This document shows, piece by piece, positions 1 through 5,754 of a stretch of 8,892 nucleotides of DNA. A program made the translations under genes and the position numbers. The notes beneath the pieces were generated by a model that was given only the letters and a program-made list of their open reading frames with translations, was not told the DNA's origin and searched no databases. Positions within the stretch are counted from its first letter, which is position 1. Each line of letters begins with the position of its first letter. The stretch is from Lysobacteraceae bacterium (lineage in GTDB: Bacteria > Pseudomonadota > Gammaproteobacteria > Xanthomonadales > Xanthomonadaceae): positions 1 through 8,892 of the forward strand of contig JAGNNB010000107.1 in assembly GCA_017990865.1 (NCBI GenBank), in the 5' to 3' direction.

Positions 1-944
1 AACGCTACGCCAACAGCGATGCCGCCAAATGGGCGCAGATCGGGCAGGCCGGCGTGGCCGCGCGCATCACGCTCAAACCGCTGGACGAGCCGTTCCATCA
101 CACCGAGCGGATCGAAAGCCTGATCGCCGAGATACAGGATCTGGGCTACCGCGAAGTCGGTCGCTACAGCGTGCCGGAGATGCCCACGCTGCAATTCTGG
201 GCCGGTGCGCATCCGGAAGACGGCAGCGGCGCGACCGTGGTCGATCACGCGATGATCGCGCCGTTTTTCGAATTTTGTCTGGTGAGCGACAACGACGAGC
301 GGCACACGCTCACAGTCACCACCAATCCCACGCACAACCCGGGCAATACCCGCACCGGCACCCGCATCATCGCCGACGGCGCGTTCACGCCGATGGCCGC
401 GCGCTCTGAACTGCTGCGCACCGCCGCCGACGAGCCGTATCTTCGCTTCGACGCCGAGAATTTCGAATCGGTGTTCGTCGATCTGTATGCGCGACAGATG
501 GATTTTATCCTCGCCAAAGGCGGCCCGACCGAAGCGGATATGCGTCGCGAAGCCGCGCGCATGGCCGATTCGCCCGAGTTGGACGACGACCAGATGCAGA
601 TGGCCCTGCGCATGTCGCGCGCCAGTCACCAACAGGCGCTGGAGGACGCGATCATCGACCGCTTCCTGAAACGCTACGACCTCCCTGCGCACGAATGGGA
701 GCGCTTGCGCGATCGCGTCATCGTGATCCACGACCGCATGAACGGCGAAGAGATTTGCGAACACGCATTGGGGCACGCGGGTGCCGAAATCGACGAAATC
801 GAAGTCGAGCGCATCTTGCTGGTGTCCGATTCGCGCACCGCCGCGTTCCATGCCTTGCAGGAACTGCTGCCGATGAGCGAACGATTCCGCCTGATCGGCC
901 GCACCGACGAACCGGTGGGCGCAGCGCTGTACGAGCGGGTTTGA
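1..944 (+). CDS. Hypothetical protein, 5'-partial (3' end of gene)
   Basis: I do not recognise the family. The frame is open from the left edge (first complete codon at base 3) and ends with TGA at 942-944, giving at least 313 residues. A GTG at 54 could serve as a start. However, the 17 codons before it have strongly GC-rich third positions like the rest of the gene, and no clear ribosome binding site precedes it, so I think the true start lies outside the window. The visible protein is soluble-looking, acidic and rich in charged helices, with no signal peptide or membrane segment. A block near in-window residues 60-125 (PEMPTLQFWAG, then an APFFEFCLVSDNDE stretch and a TTNPTHNPGN turn) looks like an alpha/beta domain, followed by a helical region with many Met, Arg and Glu residues. 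It is the only plus-strand gene and converges on the permease gene. Confidence is high that it is coding, low for any function. Confidence 0.85.
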   Translation, partial: RYANSDAAKWAQIGQAGVAARITLKPLDEPFHHTERIESLIAEIQDLGYREVGRYSVPEMPTLQFWAGAHPEDGSGATVVDHAMIAPFFEFCLVSDNDERHTLTVTTNPTHNPGNTRTGTRIIADGAFTPMAARSELLRTAADEPYLRFDAENFESVFVDLYARQMDFILAKGGPTEADMRREAARMADSPELDDDQMQMALRMSRASHQQALEDAIIDRFLKRYDLPAHEWERLRDRVIVIHDRMNGEEICEHALGHAGAEIDEIEVERILLVSDSRTAAFHALQELLPMSERFRLIGRTDEPVGAALYERV

Positions 945-956
945 GCGACTTAGATC

Positions 957-1047
957 CGTCATTCCGGCGAACGCCGGAACCCAGCTTTTTTGCGCTTATT
1001 TAAAGAGATGTATGGACAGCCTTCGGTTGTCGAGAAGCGAGTCCAGC
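957..1047. repeat. Dispersed intergenic repeat, copy 1 (palindrome plus tail module)
   Basis: The first 26 bases (957-982) are identical to 3638-3663. They contain a perfect inverted repeat at 962-979 (TTCCGGCG, AA, CGCCGGAA). A second module at 1022-1047 matches 3713-3738 at 22 of 26 positions by my alignment (both begin TTCGGTT and contain GAGAAGCG and TCCAGC). The two modules lie 39 bases apart here and 49 in the other copy, so the unit is about 90-100 bases. The palindrome is followed, after six bases, by a run of six T (986-991), so this copy may also end transcription of the plus-strand gene that stops at 944. Such palindromic units are common between genes in GC-rich gammaproteobacteria. 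I see no coding content. Confidence 0.8.
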
Positions 1048-1056
1048 GTTCGCTGG
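1043..1056. repeat. Small inverted repeat at the end of the dispersed repeat
   Basis: CCAGCG, TT, CGCTGG forms a perfect six-base-pair stem. It overlaps the last bases of repeat copy 1 and is not conserved in copy 2. No T-run follows on either strand, so it is probably not a terminator by itself. Confidence 0.4.
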
Positions 1057-1140
1057 CATAACGGGCGGAGATGACCGGCAGCGCTTTTCAGTCGTCAAAA
1101 CGCATTAGCGATTGCGATGGCGCAAAGAGATAGAAACTAG

Positions 1141-1161
1141 ATCGAAGTCTTCAACTTCGAT
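1141..1161 (-). terminator. Possible weak terminator of the permease gene
   Basis: ATCGAAGT (1141-1148) and ACTTCGAT (1154-1161) form a perfect eight-base-pair stem with a five-base loop. The loop and right arm contain the stop codon of the permease gene (1151-1153). On the minus strand the stem is followed by a loosely T-rich stretch (CTAGTTTCTATCTCTTTG), not a clean T-run. It could stop transcription or protect the 3' end of the mRNA. The evidence is structural only. Confidence 0.4.
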
Positions 1162-2437
1162 AGTCCACGCGCTTCCCGCGCTTCCACCAAAGATGCAGCG
1201 GCAACCCCGCCGCGACCAACACCGCCGCCCACGCCAGGGCCTCGACGCCGGTGCCGATCAGCGCGTACACGCTGTAAATCAGCGCGAGCGCCGCCACGAT
1301 GCGACCGCGACGACCGAGCCGCAGCCACGCCGCGGTGCTGGCGACGTAAGGCAATAGCGTCGCCGCGGTGGAGAGCAAAATCGAGAACGTATAGAGCGTC
1401 ACCAACGAATCGCTGTAGTTCGCGACGACTAATGCGCTGGCGAGCGCGGCACCGAGAATCACGCCGAAGCGCGGCGTATCGTTGTCGTCGAGCCGCGCGA
1501 AGGCCTGCGGAAATAATCCATCCTGCGCTGCGGCCATCGGCAATTGCGCCGACAGCAGCACCCAACCGTTGAGCGCGCCGATGCAGGAAATCGCCGCGAC
1601 CGCCGCGATCGCCGCGCCCGCCTTGTCGCCCCACAACGCGCGCGCCGCGTCGGCCATCGGGGCAGGCGAATTCGCCGCCGTCTCCGCGGGCAGTAAACCC
1701 AAGACCACGGTGCACGCAAGGATCGTCGCGCCGCCTGCGAGCAAGGTGCCGATCATGGTGGCGCGCGGTACCGTGCGTTCGGCATCTTGGATCGCGCCGG
1801 AGGGAATCGTCGCCGCCTCCAAACCGAGAAACGCCCACAGCGTCAACGCGACCGTGGCCTGCACCGCATCGGCCCATTCCGAGGCCTGCGCCGCCGCGGG
1901 CAGCGGCGCGTGCAGCGTCGACGGCTCCAACCACCACACAGCCACGCCGCCGAACAACAACAGCGGCACCACTTTCAAGGCGGTAGTAATGATCTGCATG
2001 CGTCCGGCTTCGCGCACGCCGACGAGGTTCACCGCCGCGCACACCCACAGCGCCCCGAGCGCACACGCGGCACCGCGGATCGGCGTGGCGGTGAGGCCCG
2101 GAAACAGCGCGCCGATGCTGGCCGCGAAGGCCACCGCGATCGCCGCGTTCGCGCACCAGATCGAAATCCAATAGCTCCACGCGATGGCGAAGCCGACGGT
2201 GTCGCCGAAAGCTTCGCGCGCGTACGTGTACGGGCCGCCGCTGTTCGATGTGCGCCCGGCCAAACGCGCGAAGGTGAGGGCGAGCAACAACGCGCCGCCC
2301 AACGTGATCGCCCAACCGTACAGACTCACACCGCCGTAAGGCGCCAACGATGCGGGCAACAAAAACACGCCGCTGCCGATCATATTGCCCGCGACCAGTG
2401 CGATCGCGGCCCACAGACCGAGCGGGCGGGCGCTCAT
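1151..2437 (-). CDS. APC-superfamily amino acid/polyamine antiporter-like permease (AdiC-like)
   Basis: This is a 428-residue polytopic inner-membrane protein with about twelve hydrophobic segments, close to the usual 440-445 residues of the basic amino acid/polyamine antiporter family. The N-terminal GNMIGSGVFLLP (residues 17-28) is the substrate-binding unwound helix typical of AdiC. PYTYAREAFG follows at 69-78, LWAFLGLEAAT at 200-210 (W201 and E207 align with the AdiC transmembrane-6 Trp/Glu pair), and a GW at 291-292 aligns with the transmembrane-8 Trp that stacks on substrate; DGLFP (306-310) follows. These matches are from memory of AdiC. The family exchanges or imports amino acids and their decarboxylated amines; the substrate here is unknown. 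ATG at 2437 begins directly at the conserved N-terminus; a weak GGCGAG lies upstream. It starts 37 bases after the Rieske oxygenase gene on the same strand, so co-transcription and a shared substrate are plausible. Confidence 0.92.
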   Translation of the reverse strand: MSARPLGLWAAIALVAGNMIGSGVFLLPASLAPYGGVSLYGWAITLGGALLLALTFARLAGRTSNSGGPYTYAREAFGDTVGFAIAWSYWISIWCANAAIAVAFAASIGALFPGLTATPIRGAACALGALWVCAAVNLVGVREAGRMQIITTALKVVPLLLFGGVAVWWLEPSTLHAPLPAAAQASEWADAVQATVALTLWAFLGLEAATIPSGAIQDAERTVPRATMIGTLLAGGATILACTVVLGLLPAETAANSPAPMADAARALWGDKAGAAIAAVAAISCIGALNGWVLLSAQLPMAAAQDGLFPQAFARLDDNDTPRFGVILGAALASALVVANYSDSLVTLYTFSILLSTAATLLPYVASTAAWLRLGRRGRIVAALALIYSVYALIGTGVEALAWAAVLVAAGLPLHLWWKRGKRVDYRS

Positions 2438-2474
2438 GCGCGAAGTCGTCTCGCCGCGATGCCGACGGTTCTCG

Positions 2475-3563
2475 TCACACCGACGCCTCGCGATACGCGC
2501 GGCGCAACAATTCGTGGAAATGATGCACGGCGTTCTCGCGCAGTGGATTCAAGCGACCCGCGACATACGAACCGGACGCGAGACCGCGCTGCACGTCTTC
2601 GCAAATCAGCAGGTCTTCTTTCTGCACCTCATCGCTGAAGGCGATGTCGGCGGCGCGTCGCGCTTCGCCGGCTTCGCTGTCGTCGATTGCGTAATAGAAA
2701 TCGAATTCGACGCGGCAACGTTCCGCGCCGAGCGGCACCACGCGATTGGTCTGCAGCCGGCCCGGCAGGATATTTAGCATCGTATTCGGCCAGAGCCAGT
2801 AGTACAGCGCATCGCCGTTGCCGTAGAGGTCGCTGGCGCTTTCCAGCGGGCTGAACTGGAAGGAATACCACTCCGCGGTTTCGGTCACGTAACTGCGGTA
2901 GTCGAGCAATCGATTCAACGCCGGATGCACATGCGGGACGTGATAGCCCTCGAGATAATTGTCGATGTAGACCTTCCAGTTGCAGGCCACGTCGTAGGCG
3001 ACGCGACGATGATGGCCGTAGTCCGCGAGCCCGCGCGTCTCGCCGATGCGCGCATCGATGCCGGCGACGAAGGCCTCGAACGGAGGCGCCGTCGTTTCGT
3101 CCACCGCAGCGAACACCATGCCCTGCCAGATACTCACGGCCATCTGCGGCAGACGAATCGTCGACGGATCGAAATCGATCGCATCGGCCATCTCGGTCGC
3201 GGTGCGCAGCGTGCCGTCCAGCGCGTAGGTCCAACCGTGATAACGACAGCGCAACGCCTTCGCGCCGCGCCCGTCGCAGTGCGCCAACGGCCCGGCGCGA
3301 TGACGACACACGTTGTGCATCGCGCGAATCTCGCCGTCCGCCCCGCGCACCGCCAGCACCGGCAAACCGGCCAGATCGACCACGACGTGATCGCCCGCCT
3401 CGCGCAACTGGCAGACATGCGCCACGTAATGCCAGCCGCGATCGAAAATCGCCCGCCGATCCAACGCCACCGTCGCCGGATCGGCGTAGTAGCGCGCCGG
3501 CAGCGCCGTGGCGCGGTCGAGCGGTTGCGGTGCGAGGTCGGCGGCGGCGAGCAGGGCGGTCAT
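2475..3563 (-). CDS. Rieske [2Fe-2S] oxygenase alpha subunit, carnitine/betaine monooxygenase (CntA/GbcA) type
   Basis: The 362-residue product is the oxygenase component of a two-component Rieske non-heme iron monooxygenase. The Rieske cluster motif is C86-x-H88, then seventeen residues, then C106-x2-H109. The catalytic motif E205-x2-H208-x4-H213 supplies the two His ligands of the mononuclear iron, and D323 (in CEDVQRGLAS) fits the third. E205 in place of the usual bridging Asp is a mark, as I recall it, of the carnitine/glycine betaine/stachydrine branch, which oxidises quaternary amines so that they lose a methyl or trimethylamine group. Start: ATG at 3563 gives residue numbers that match my memory of CntA (C86, H88, C106, H109, E205, H208, H213, D323). 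The frame runs on to 3695, but that would add an Arg-rich 44-residue leader encoded partly in a repeat. No Shine-Dalgarno is evident. No reductase partner is in the window. The permease gene follows directly. Confidence 0.93.
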   Translation of the reverse strand: MTALLAAADLAPQPLDRATALPARYYADPATVALDRRAIFDRGWHYVAHVCQLREAGDHVVVDLAGLPVLAVRGADGEIRAMHNVCRHRAGPLAHCDGRGAKALRCRYHGWTYALDGTLRTATEMADAIDFDPSTIRLPQMAVSIWQGMVFAAVDETTAPPFEAFVAGIDARIGETRGLADYGHHRRVAYDVACNWKVYIDNYLEGYHVPHVHPALNRLLDYRSYVTETAEWYSFQFSPLESASDLYGNGDALYYWLWPNTMLNILPGRLQTNRVVPLGAERCRVEFDFYYAIDDSEAGEARRAADIAFSDEVQKEDLLICEDVQRGLASGSYVAGRLNPLRENAVHHFHELLRRAYREASV

Positions 3564-3637
3564 GCGAGGAGTATCGCGCAGGCGGCGACAAACGAGAACC
3601 TTCCCGAGCATGCGGAGCTCTCGCGAGGCGATGGCGT

Positions 3638-3738
3638 CGTCATTCCGGCGAACGCCGGAACCCCGCTTTCGACGGAGTTCCCTGGCAAGTTCCAAGCGTC
3701 GGATGATCAGGTTTCGGTTATTGAGAAGCGCTTCCAGC
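3638..3738. repeat. Dispersed intergenic repeat, copy 2
   Basis: Bases 3638-3663 repeat 957-982 exactly, including the TTCCGGCG/CGCCGGAA palindrome (3643-3660). Bases 3713-3738 repeat 1022-1047 with four mismatches. The copies are in the same orientation and about 2.7 kb apart, flanking the oxygenase-permease pair. This copy lies between the end of the ACP-like gene (3810) and the start of the oxygenase gene (3563), so the oxygenase promoter must be inside or beside it. It lacks the T-run seen after copy 1. Confidence 0.8.
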
Positions 3739-3809
3739 CTTCACCGATACGACGACACAGCGACGATTCCGGCTCTACGGCGAGCCAACTCTTCGCCCGC
3801 CGCAGTGCG

Positions 3810-4163
3810 TCATCGTCGCAAACCGCTGCGCAACTCCGCCTGCGCCTGCGCGATCGCCTCCGCAAGTGGTTCGCGGCCGCAGTGTCGTCCGGTGGCGCGC
3901 ACCAGCGTGAGCTGCAACACTTCCCACACCAGCAGATCGCGCAGCTCGTCCGCGTTCATTCGCGTCGTCTTGCCGTCGTTGCGCAAACGGTCGCCGAGCC
4001 CGCATTGTCGTTCCGCCAGCAGCGCGAGCTCCGCATCGTCCAACCCCAGATCTACCTCCAGCGACTGCCCGTGCCGCAGCCGTTTCGCCGCCACCCCGCA
4101 AGCGGCGGCGATATGCATCAATGTCTCGTGCGCCGCCTCCAGTGCATCGTTCCGATCGCGCAT
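3810..4163 (-). CDS. Small acyl-carrier-protein-like protein lacking the phosphopantetheine serine
   Basis: This is a 117-residue, helix-rich cytoplasmic protein. The start is well supported: ATG at 4163 is preceded by GGAGG nine bases upstream. The frame is open further upstream to an ATG at 4754, but that part is Arg-rich shadow of the helix-turn-helix gene. Residues 7-85 follow the rhythm of an acyl carrier protein: a first helix ending in a CGV turn, a loop, then VDLGLDDAELALLAE (37-51), which resembles the DLGxDSLxxVEL motif of carrier proteins. The modified Ser position holds Asp (D43), so it could not carry phosphopantetheine. A later helix (ADELRDLLVWEVLQL, 71-85) would match the last carrier helix, and an extra Ala/Glu-rich tail follows. 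The resemblance is by eye and may be fortuitous. It lies 65 bases after the helix-turn-helix gene, so the two are probably one transcript. Confidence 0.75.
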   Translation of the reverse strand: MRDRNDALEAAHETLMHIAAACGVAAKRLRHGQSLEVDLGLDDAELALLAERQCGLGDRLRNDGKTTRMNADELRDLLVWEVLQLTLVRATGRHCGREPLAEAIAQAQAELRSGLRR

Positions 4164-4172
4164 CGTGTCTGT

Positions 4173-4177
4173 CCTCC
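4173..4177 (-). promoter_or_regulatory. Ribosome binding site of the ACP-like gene
   Basis: The minus strand reads GGAGG followed by nine bases and then the ATG at 4163. This perfect Shine-Dalgarno core is what chooses the 117-residue product over the longer open frame. Confidence 0.8.
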
Positions 4178-4228
4178 ATGAGTCGTGGCCGTGCGTTCGG
4201 CACGGCCACCGAAGTGCCGTCGCCGCCC

Positions 4229-4732
4229 TCATTGCGGTGGATCGCGCAGCAACAACTCGACGGCCACGCCGAAGTACCGCGAGAACTCGCGCGCGGTGCG
4301 ATAGCGCACCGCCTCGCCCAACTCCGCGCGCTTGATCGTCGCGATCGACAAGCGGATGTGCCGGCGTTCGCAGTCGTCGGCCATGTCCTGCTGACTCAGC
4401 AACTTCTGATGACGCAGGAAGATCAGCACCTCGGCGCGCAGGAACACGCTGCCTTTGGCCGGTTTCTTGGGCGGGTCGGACGGGGGGGCGAGCGAATCGG
4501 CTCCGGATCCGGGGGGTACCGACGGCGGCGCGGCAGGCAGCGTTACGGGGAGGGAGGACTCGAACGACAGTACGGGTGCGCCGTCGGCAAGAACGGGCGA
4601 ACCCGACCCGGGCATCGGAGCCGCCAGCGGCCCCTCTGCGGCGGCGTCGGCGGGCGAAAGAGAAACGGTCGTACGGTTGCCGTCGAGCGCGACAAGCGTC
4701 GCGACGGCCCCGGAAGGCGTGGTGTCGGTCAT
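4229..4732 (-). CDS. XRE-like helix-turn-helix protein with disordered N-terminal region
   Basis: The 167-residue product has two parts. Residues 1-95 are low complexity, rich in Pro, Ser, Ala and Gly, with no predicted fold. Residues 97-163 look like a Cro/C1-type helix-turn-helix: a first helix (FLRAEVLIFLRHQK), a LLSQQDMADDC segment that matches the second helix of XRE domains, ATIKRAELGEAVRYRTAREFSRYFGV as recognition and following helices, then VELLL. The basic RHQK and IKRAE positions fit DNA contact, but this is by resemblance. The ATG at 4732 has AGGGG eight bases upstream. A likely role is repressor or activator of its own unit, which includes the ACP-like gene downstream. The 5' leader contains a 10-base-pair GC hairpin and there is a possible promoter further upstream. 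The domain often heads larger proteins, so this could be a shortened relative. Function otherwise unknown. Confidence 0.8.
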   Translation of the reverse strand: MTDTTPSGAVATLVALDGNRTTVSLSPADAAAEGPLAAPMPGSGSPVLADGAPVLSFESSLPVTLPAAPPSVPPGSGADSLAPPSDPPKKPAKGSVFLRAEVLIFLRHQKLLSQQDMADDCERRHIRLSIATIKRAELGEAVRYRTAREFSRYFGVAVELLLRDPPQ

Positions 4733-4772
4733 GACAGGAACCCCTGATCAGCAAGCCATCGAGAGGATGGCG

Positions 4773-4805
4773 CCCCGCCCCGAGGCGGATGTCTACGGGG
4801 CGGGG
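4773..4805 (-). promoter_or_regulatory. GC stem-loop in the leader of the helix-turn-helix gene
   Basis: CCCCGCCCCG (4773-4782) and CGGGGCGGGG (4796-4805) pair perfectly over ten base pairs with a 13-base loop. A G-U and a C-G pair could extend the stem. It lies 41-73 bases upstream of the ATG at 4732, within the probable untranslated leader. It could attenuate transcription, hold the leader open or closed for translation, or act as a protein-binding operator. No T-run follows on the minus strand, so it is not a standard terminator. Confidence 0.55.
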
Positions 4806-4856
4806 TGGAGACTGTCGAAAAGCCGAAAAAGAAACATTCCGGAAATCTTACCAATG

Positions 4857-4885
4857 CTAATCCGCTGTTTTTCTTAGAGATTCAA
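4857..4885 (-). promoter_or_regulatory. Candidate sigma-70-type promoter for the helix-turn-helix gene
   Basis: On the minus strand TTGAAT (4885-4880, four of six to TTGACA) is followed by 17 bases and GATTAG (4862-4857, three of six to TATAAT). It lies in AT-rich DNA about 125 bases upstream of the ATG at 4732. The -35 box abuts the stem-loop at 4886-4925. The -10 match is poor, so this is only a candidate. Confidence 0.25.
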
Positions 4886-4925
4886 AGGCGAATCAGGTCT
4901 GTTCTATAGACTTATCTGATCGCCT
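4886..4925 (-). other. Long stem-loop between the two transcription units
   Basis: The outer arms AGGCG-A-ATCAG (4886-4896) and CTGATCGCCT (4916-4925) pair over ten base pairs with one bulged A. Inside, GTCT (4897-4900) pairs with AGAC (4908-4911) around a seven-base loop. On the minus strand it is followed by only three T (CGCCTTTGAATC). It could be a weak terminator for the unit ending at 5068, or an operator beside the candidate promoter for the next gene. The symmetry is too long to dismiss easily as chance, but the role is open. Confidence 0.5.
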
Positions 4926-5067
4926 GAGAGTCAGCTTCAAATGTAGAGTGTATGAAGTGAGGTTAGAAATTGAATGGGCGGGTGGACTGGCCGAGAGGCG
5001 GCGCCACAATGTAAAGATTAACCATAGACTAGCCCCGCAAGACGACGAGCCTCAAGCCAATATTTTA

Positions 5068-5643
5068 TTAAGGTATTTTTGGGGGGTCGTTGCCCACTTG
5101 CGGGTCGCTTAAGAAATCGACTTCTCTCCCGAGTCGATCGACAATGAGCAAATGAAAGCTGAATGCTTCAGAGTGCCTTGGAATTTTGAAAACGATATCG
5201 ATCCTTTTGACCTTGTCGATCGTTTTCTTAACATTCAAGGCTAACCCACTTGACGAGCTGAATTTCTCCGTGTTACCGGACTGATCGGTGACAAAAACCG
5301 AATCCACAACATCTGCTCGACTAAATGCAATCCCGCCAAACAAGAGAATTTGCGAAAGAAGTGGGTCTGTCAATATCTTTGTGCTGACATGCAAATATTG
5401 TTCACTACGGTCCGTTTTGAAAATAATTTCATCATCGTTGAATTTTACATCCTTAATGTCGGCCTCTTCGTCGCGAACTAGGAATGCGAGCGAAGTGAAT
5501 GCCGTTACGATACCGTTGTCTGGCGGTTGTATGTCTGCCGCAAAAAGATCGAAATTTGAAAAATTTATGAAACCATTCAATTTTTGCTGAATAACCATTT
5601 TACTTTCATCTGTTTTTTCCAGCAGTAACTTTGACTTGCTCAT
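5068..5643 (-). CDS. Hypothetical protein encoded after the STAND regulator (191 aa)
   Basis: I do not recognise this protein. The ATG at 5643 has TTGGAG nine bases upstream and the gene ends with TAA at 5068, directly after a DPQVGNDPP motif (residues 180-188). The pattern of alternating hydrophobic residues (for example EIIFKTD, SVFVTD, RIDIVFKI, FSFHLLIVD) suggests a beta-rich soluble domain. A short hydrophobic stretch, LLSQILLFGGIAF (95-107), is too short to be a clear membrane helix, and there is no signal peptide. Codon use is AT-rich (5401-5460 has 19 G/C in 60), unlike the GC-rich left half, which suggests acquisition by transfer. It begins 111 bases after the end of the winged-helix/NTPase gene, same strand, with no gene between. 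A partner, ligand or target of that regulator is a reasonable guess. Confidence 0.78.
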   Translation of the reverse strand: MSKSKLLLEKTDESKMVIQQKLNGFINFSNFDLFAADIQPPDNGIVTAFTSLAFLVRDEEADIKDVKFNDDEIIFKTDRSEQYLHVSTKILTDPLLSQILLFGGIAFSRADVVDSVFVTDQSGNTEKFSSSSGLALNVKKTIDKVKRIDIVFKIPRHSEAFSFHLLIVDRLGREVDFLSDPQVGNDPPKIP

Positions 5644-5652
5644 TTTTTAGGG

Positions 5653-5658
5653 CTCCAA
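5653..5658 (-). promoter_or_regulatory. Ribosome binding site of the 191-residue gene
   Basis: The minus strand reads TTGGAG, then nine bases including a run of A, then the ATG at 5643. This supports independent translation within the probable operon. Confidence 0.6.
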
Positions 5659-5677
5659 GTTAGAAATTAGGTGTTGT

Positions 5678-5696
5678 GTAGAATCTGTGGTTCTAC
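5678..5696. repeat. Inverted repeat in the intercistronic gap
   Basis: GTAGAA (5678-5683) and TTCTAC (5691-5696) form a six-base-pair stem with a seven-base loop in the 111-base gap between the large gene and the 191-residue gene. No T-run follows on the minus strand. It could be a processing site, a protein-binding site or chance. Confidence 0.3.
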
Positions 5697-5754
5697 GAGA
5701 CTATTCTGCCGCGAGCTCTTCATCTGTCTATTGAAAATGACTTCAAGTATGGAA

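Larger units (their letters stand above)
4733..5067. other. Intergenic region with two strong inverted repeats
   Basis: This 335-base gap separates the 191-residue gene from the helix-turn-helix gene. I see no supportable open reading frame on either strand. It holds the 124-base leader of the helix-turn-helix gene, two strong stem-loops and a candidate promoter, listed separately, plus a short palindrome TTCCGGAA at 4837-4844. Composition falls sharply from the GC-rich left side at about 4810. This is the left limit of the AT-richer block. Confidence 0.7.

Noticed and set aside
1137..2414. Long minus-strand open frame of 425 codons overlapping the permease gene
   Set aside because: The translation is dominated by Arg, Gly and Ala with no hydrophobic pattern, while the overlapping frame at 1151-2437 gives a clear twelve-helix AdiC-like permease. 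It is a shadow caused by high G+C.
3564..3695. Longer start for the Rieske oxygenase at 3695
   Set aside because: It adds an Arg-rich 44-residue leader partly encoded in the dispersed repeat. The start at 3563 gives family-like length and ligand numbering.
2925..4181. Plus-strand open frame of 418 codons
   Set aside because: It runs antisense to the Rieske gene and the ACP-like gene and through a repeat. Composition is Arg/His/Gln-rich with no recognisable domain.
4164..4754. Upstream extension of the ACP-like frame to an ATG at 4754 (314 codons)
   Set aside because: The added part is Arg-rich and antiframe to the helix-turn-helix gene. A perfect GGAGG lies nine bases before the ATG at 4163.
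4985..5005. tRNA-Ser-like string TGGCCGAGAGGC at 4988-4999
   Set aside because: It matches the D-arm region of serine tRNAs, but there is no acceptor stem, anticodon stem or GGTTCGAATCC T-loop around it. It is probably chance, although a degraded relic cannot be excluded.
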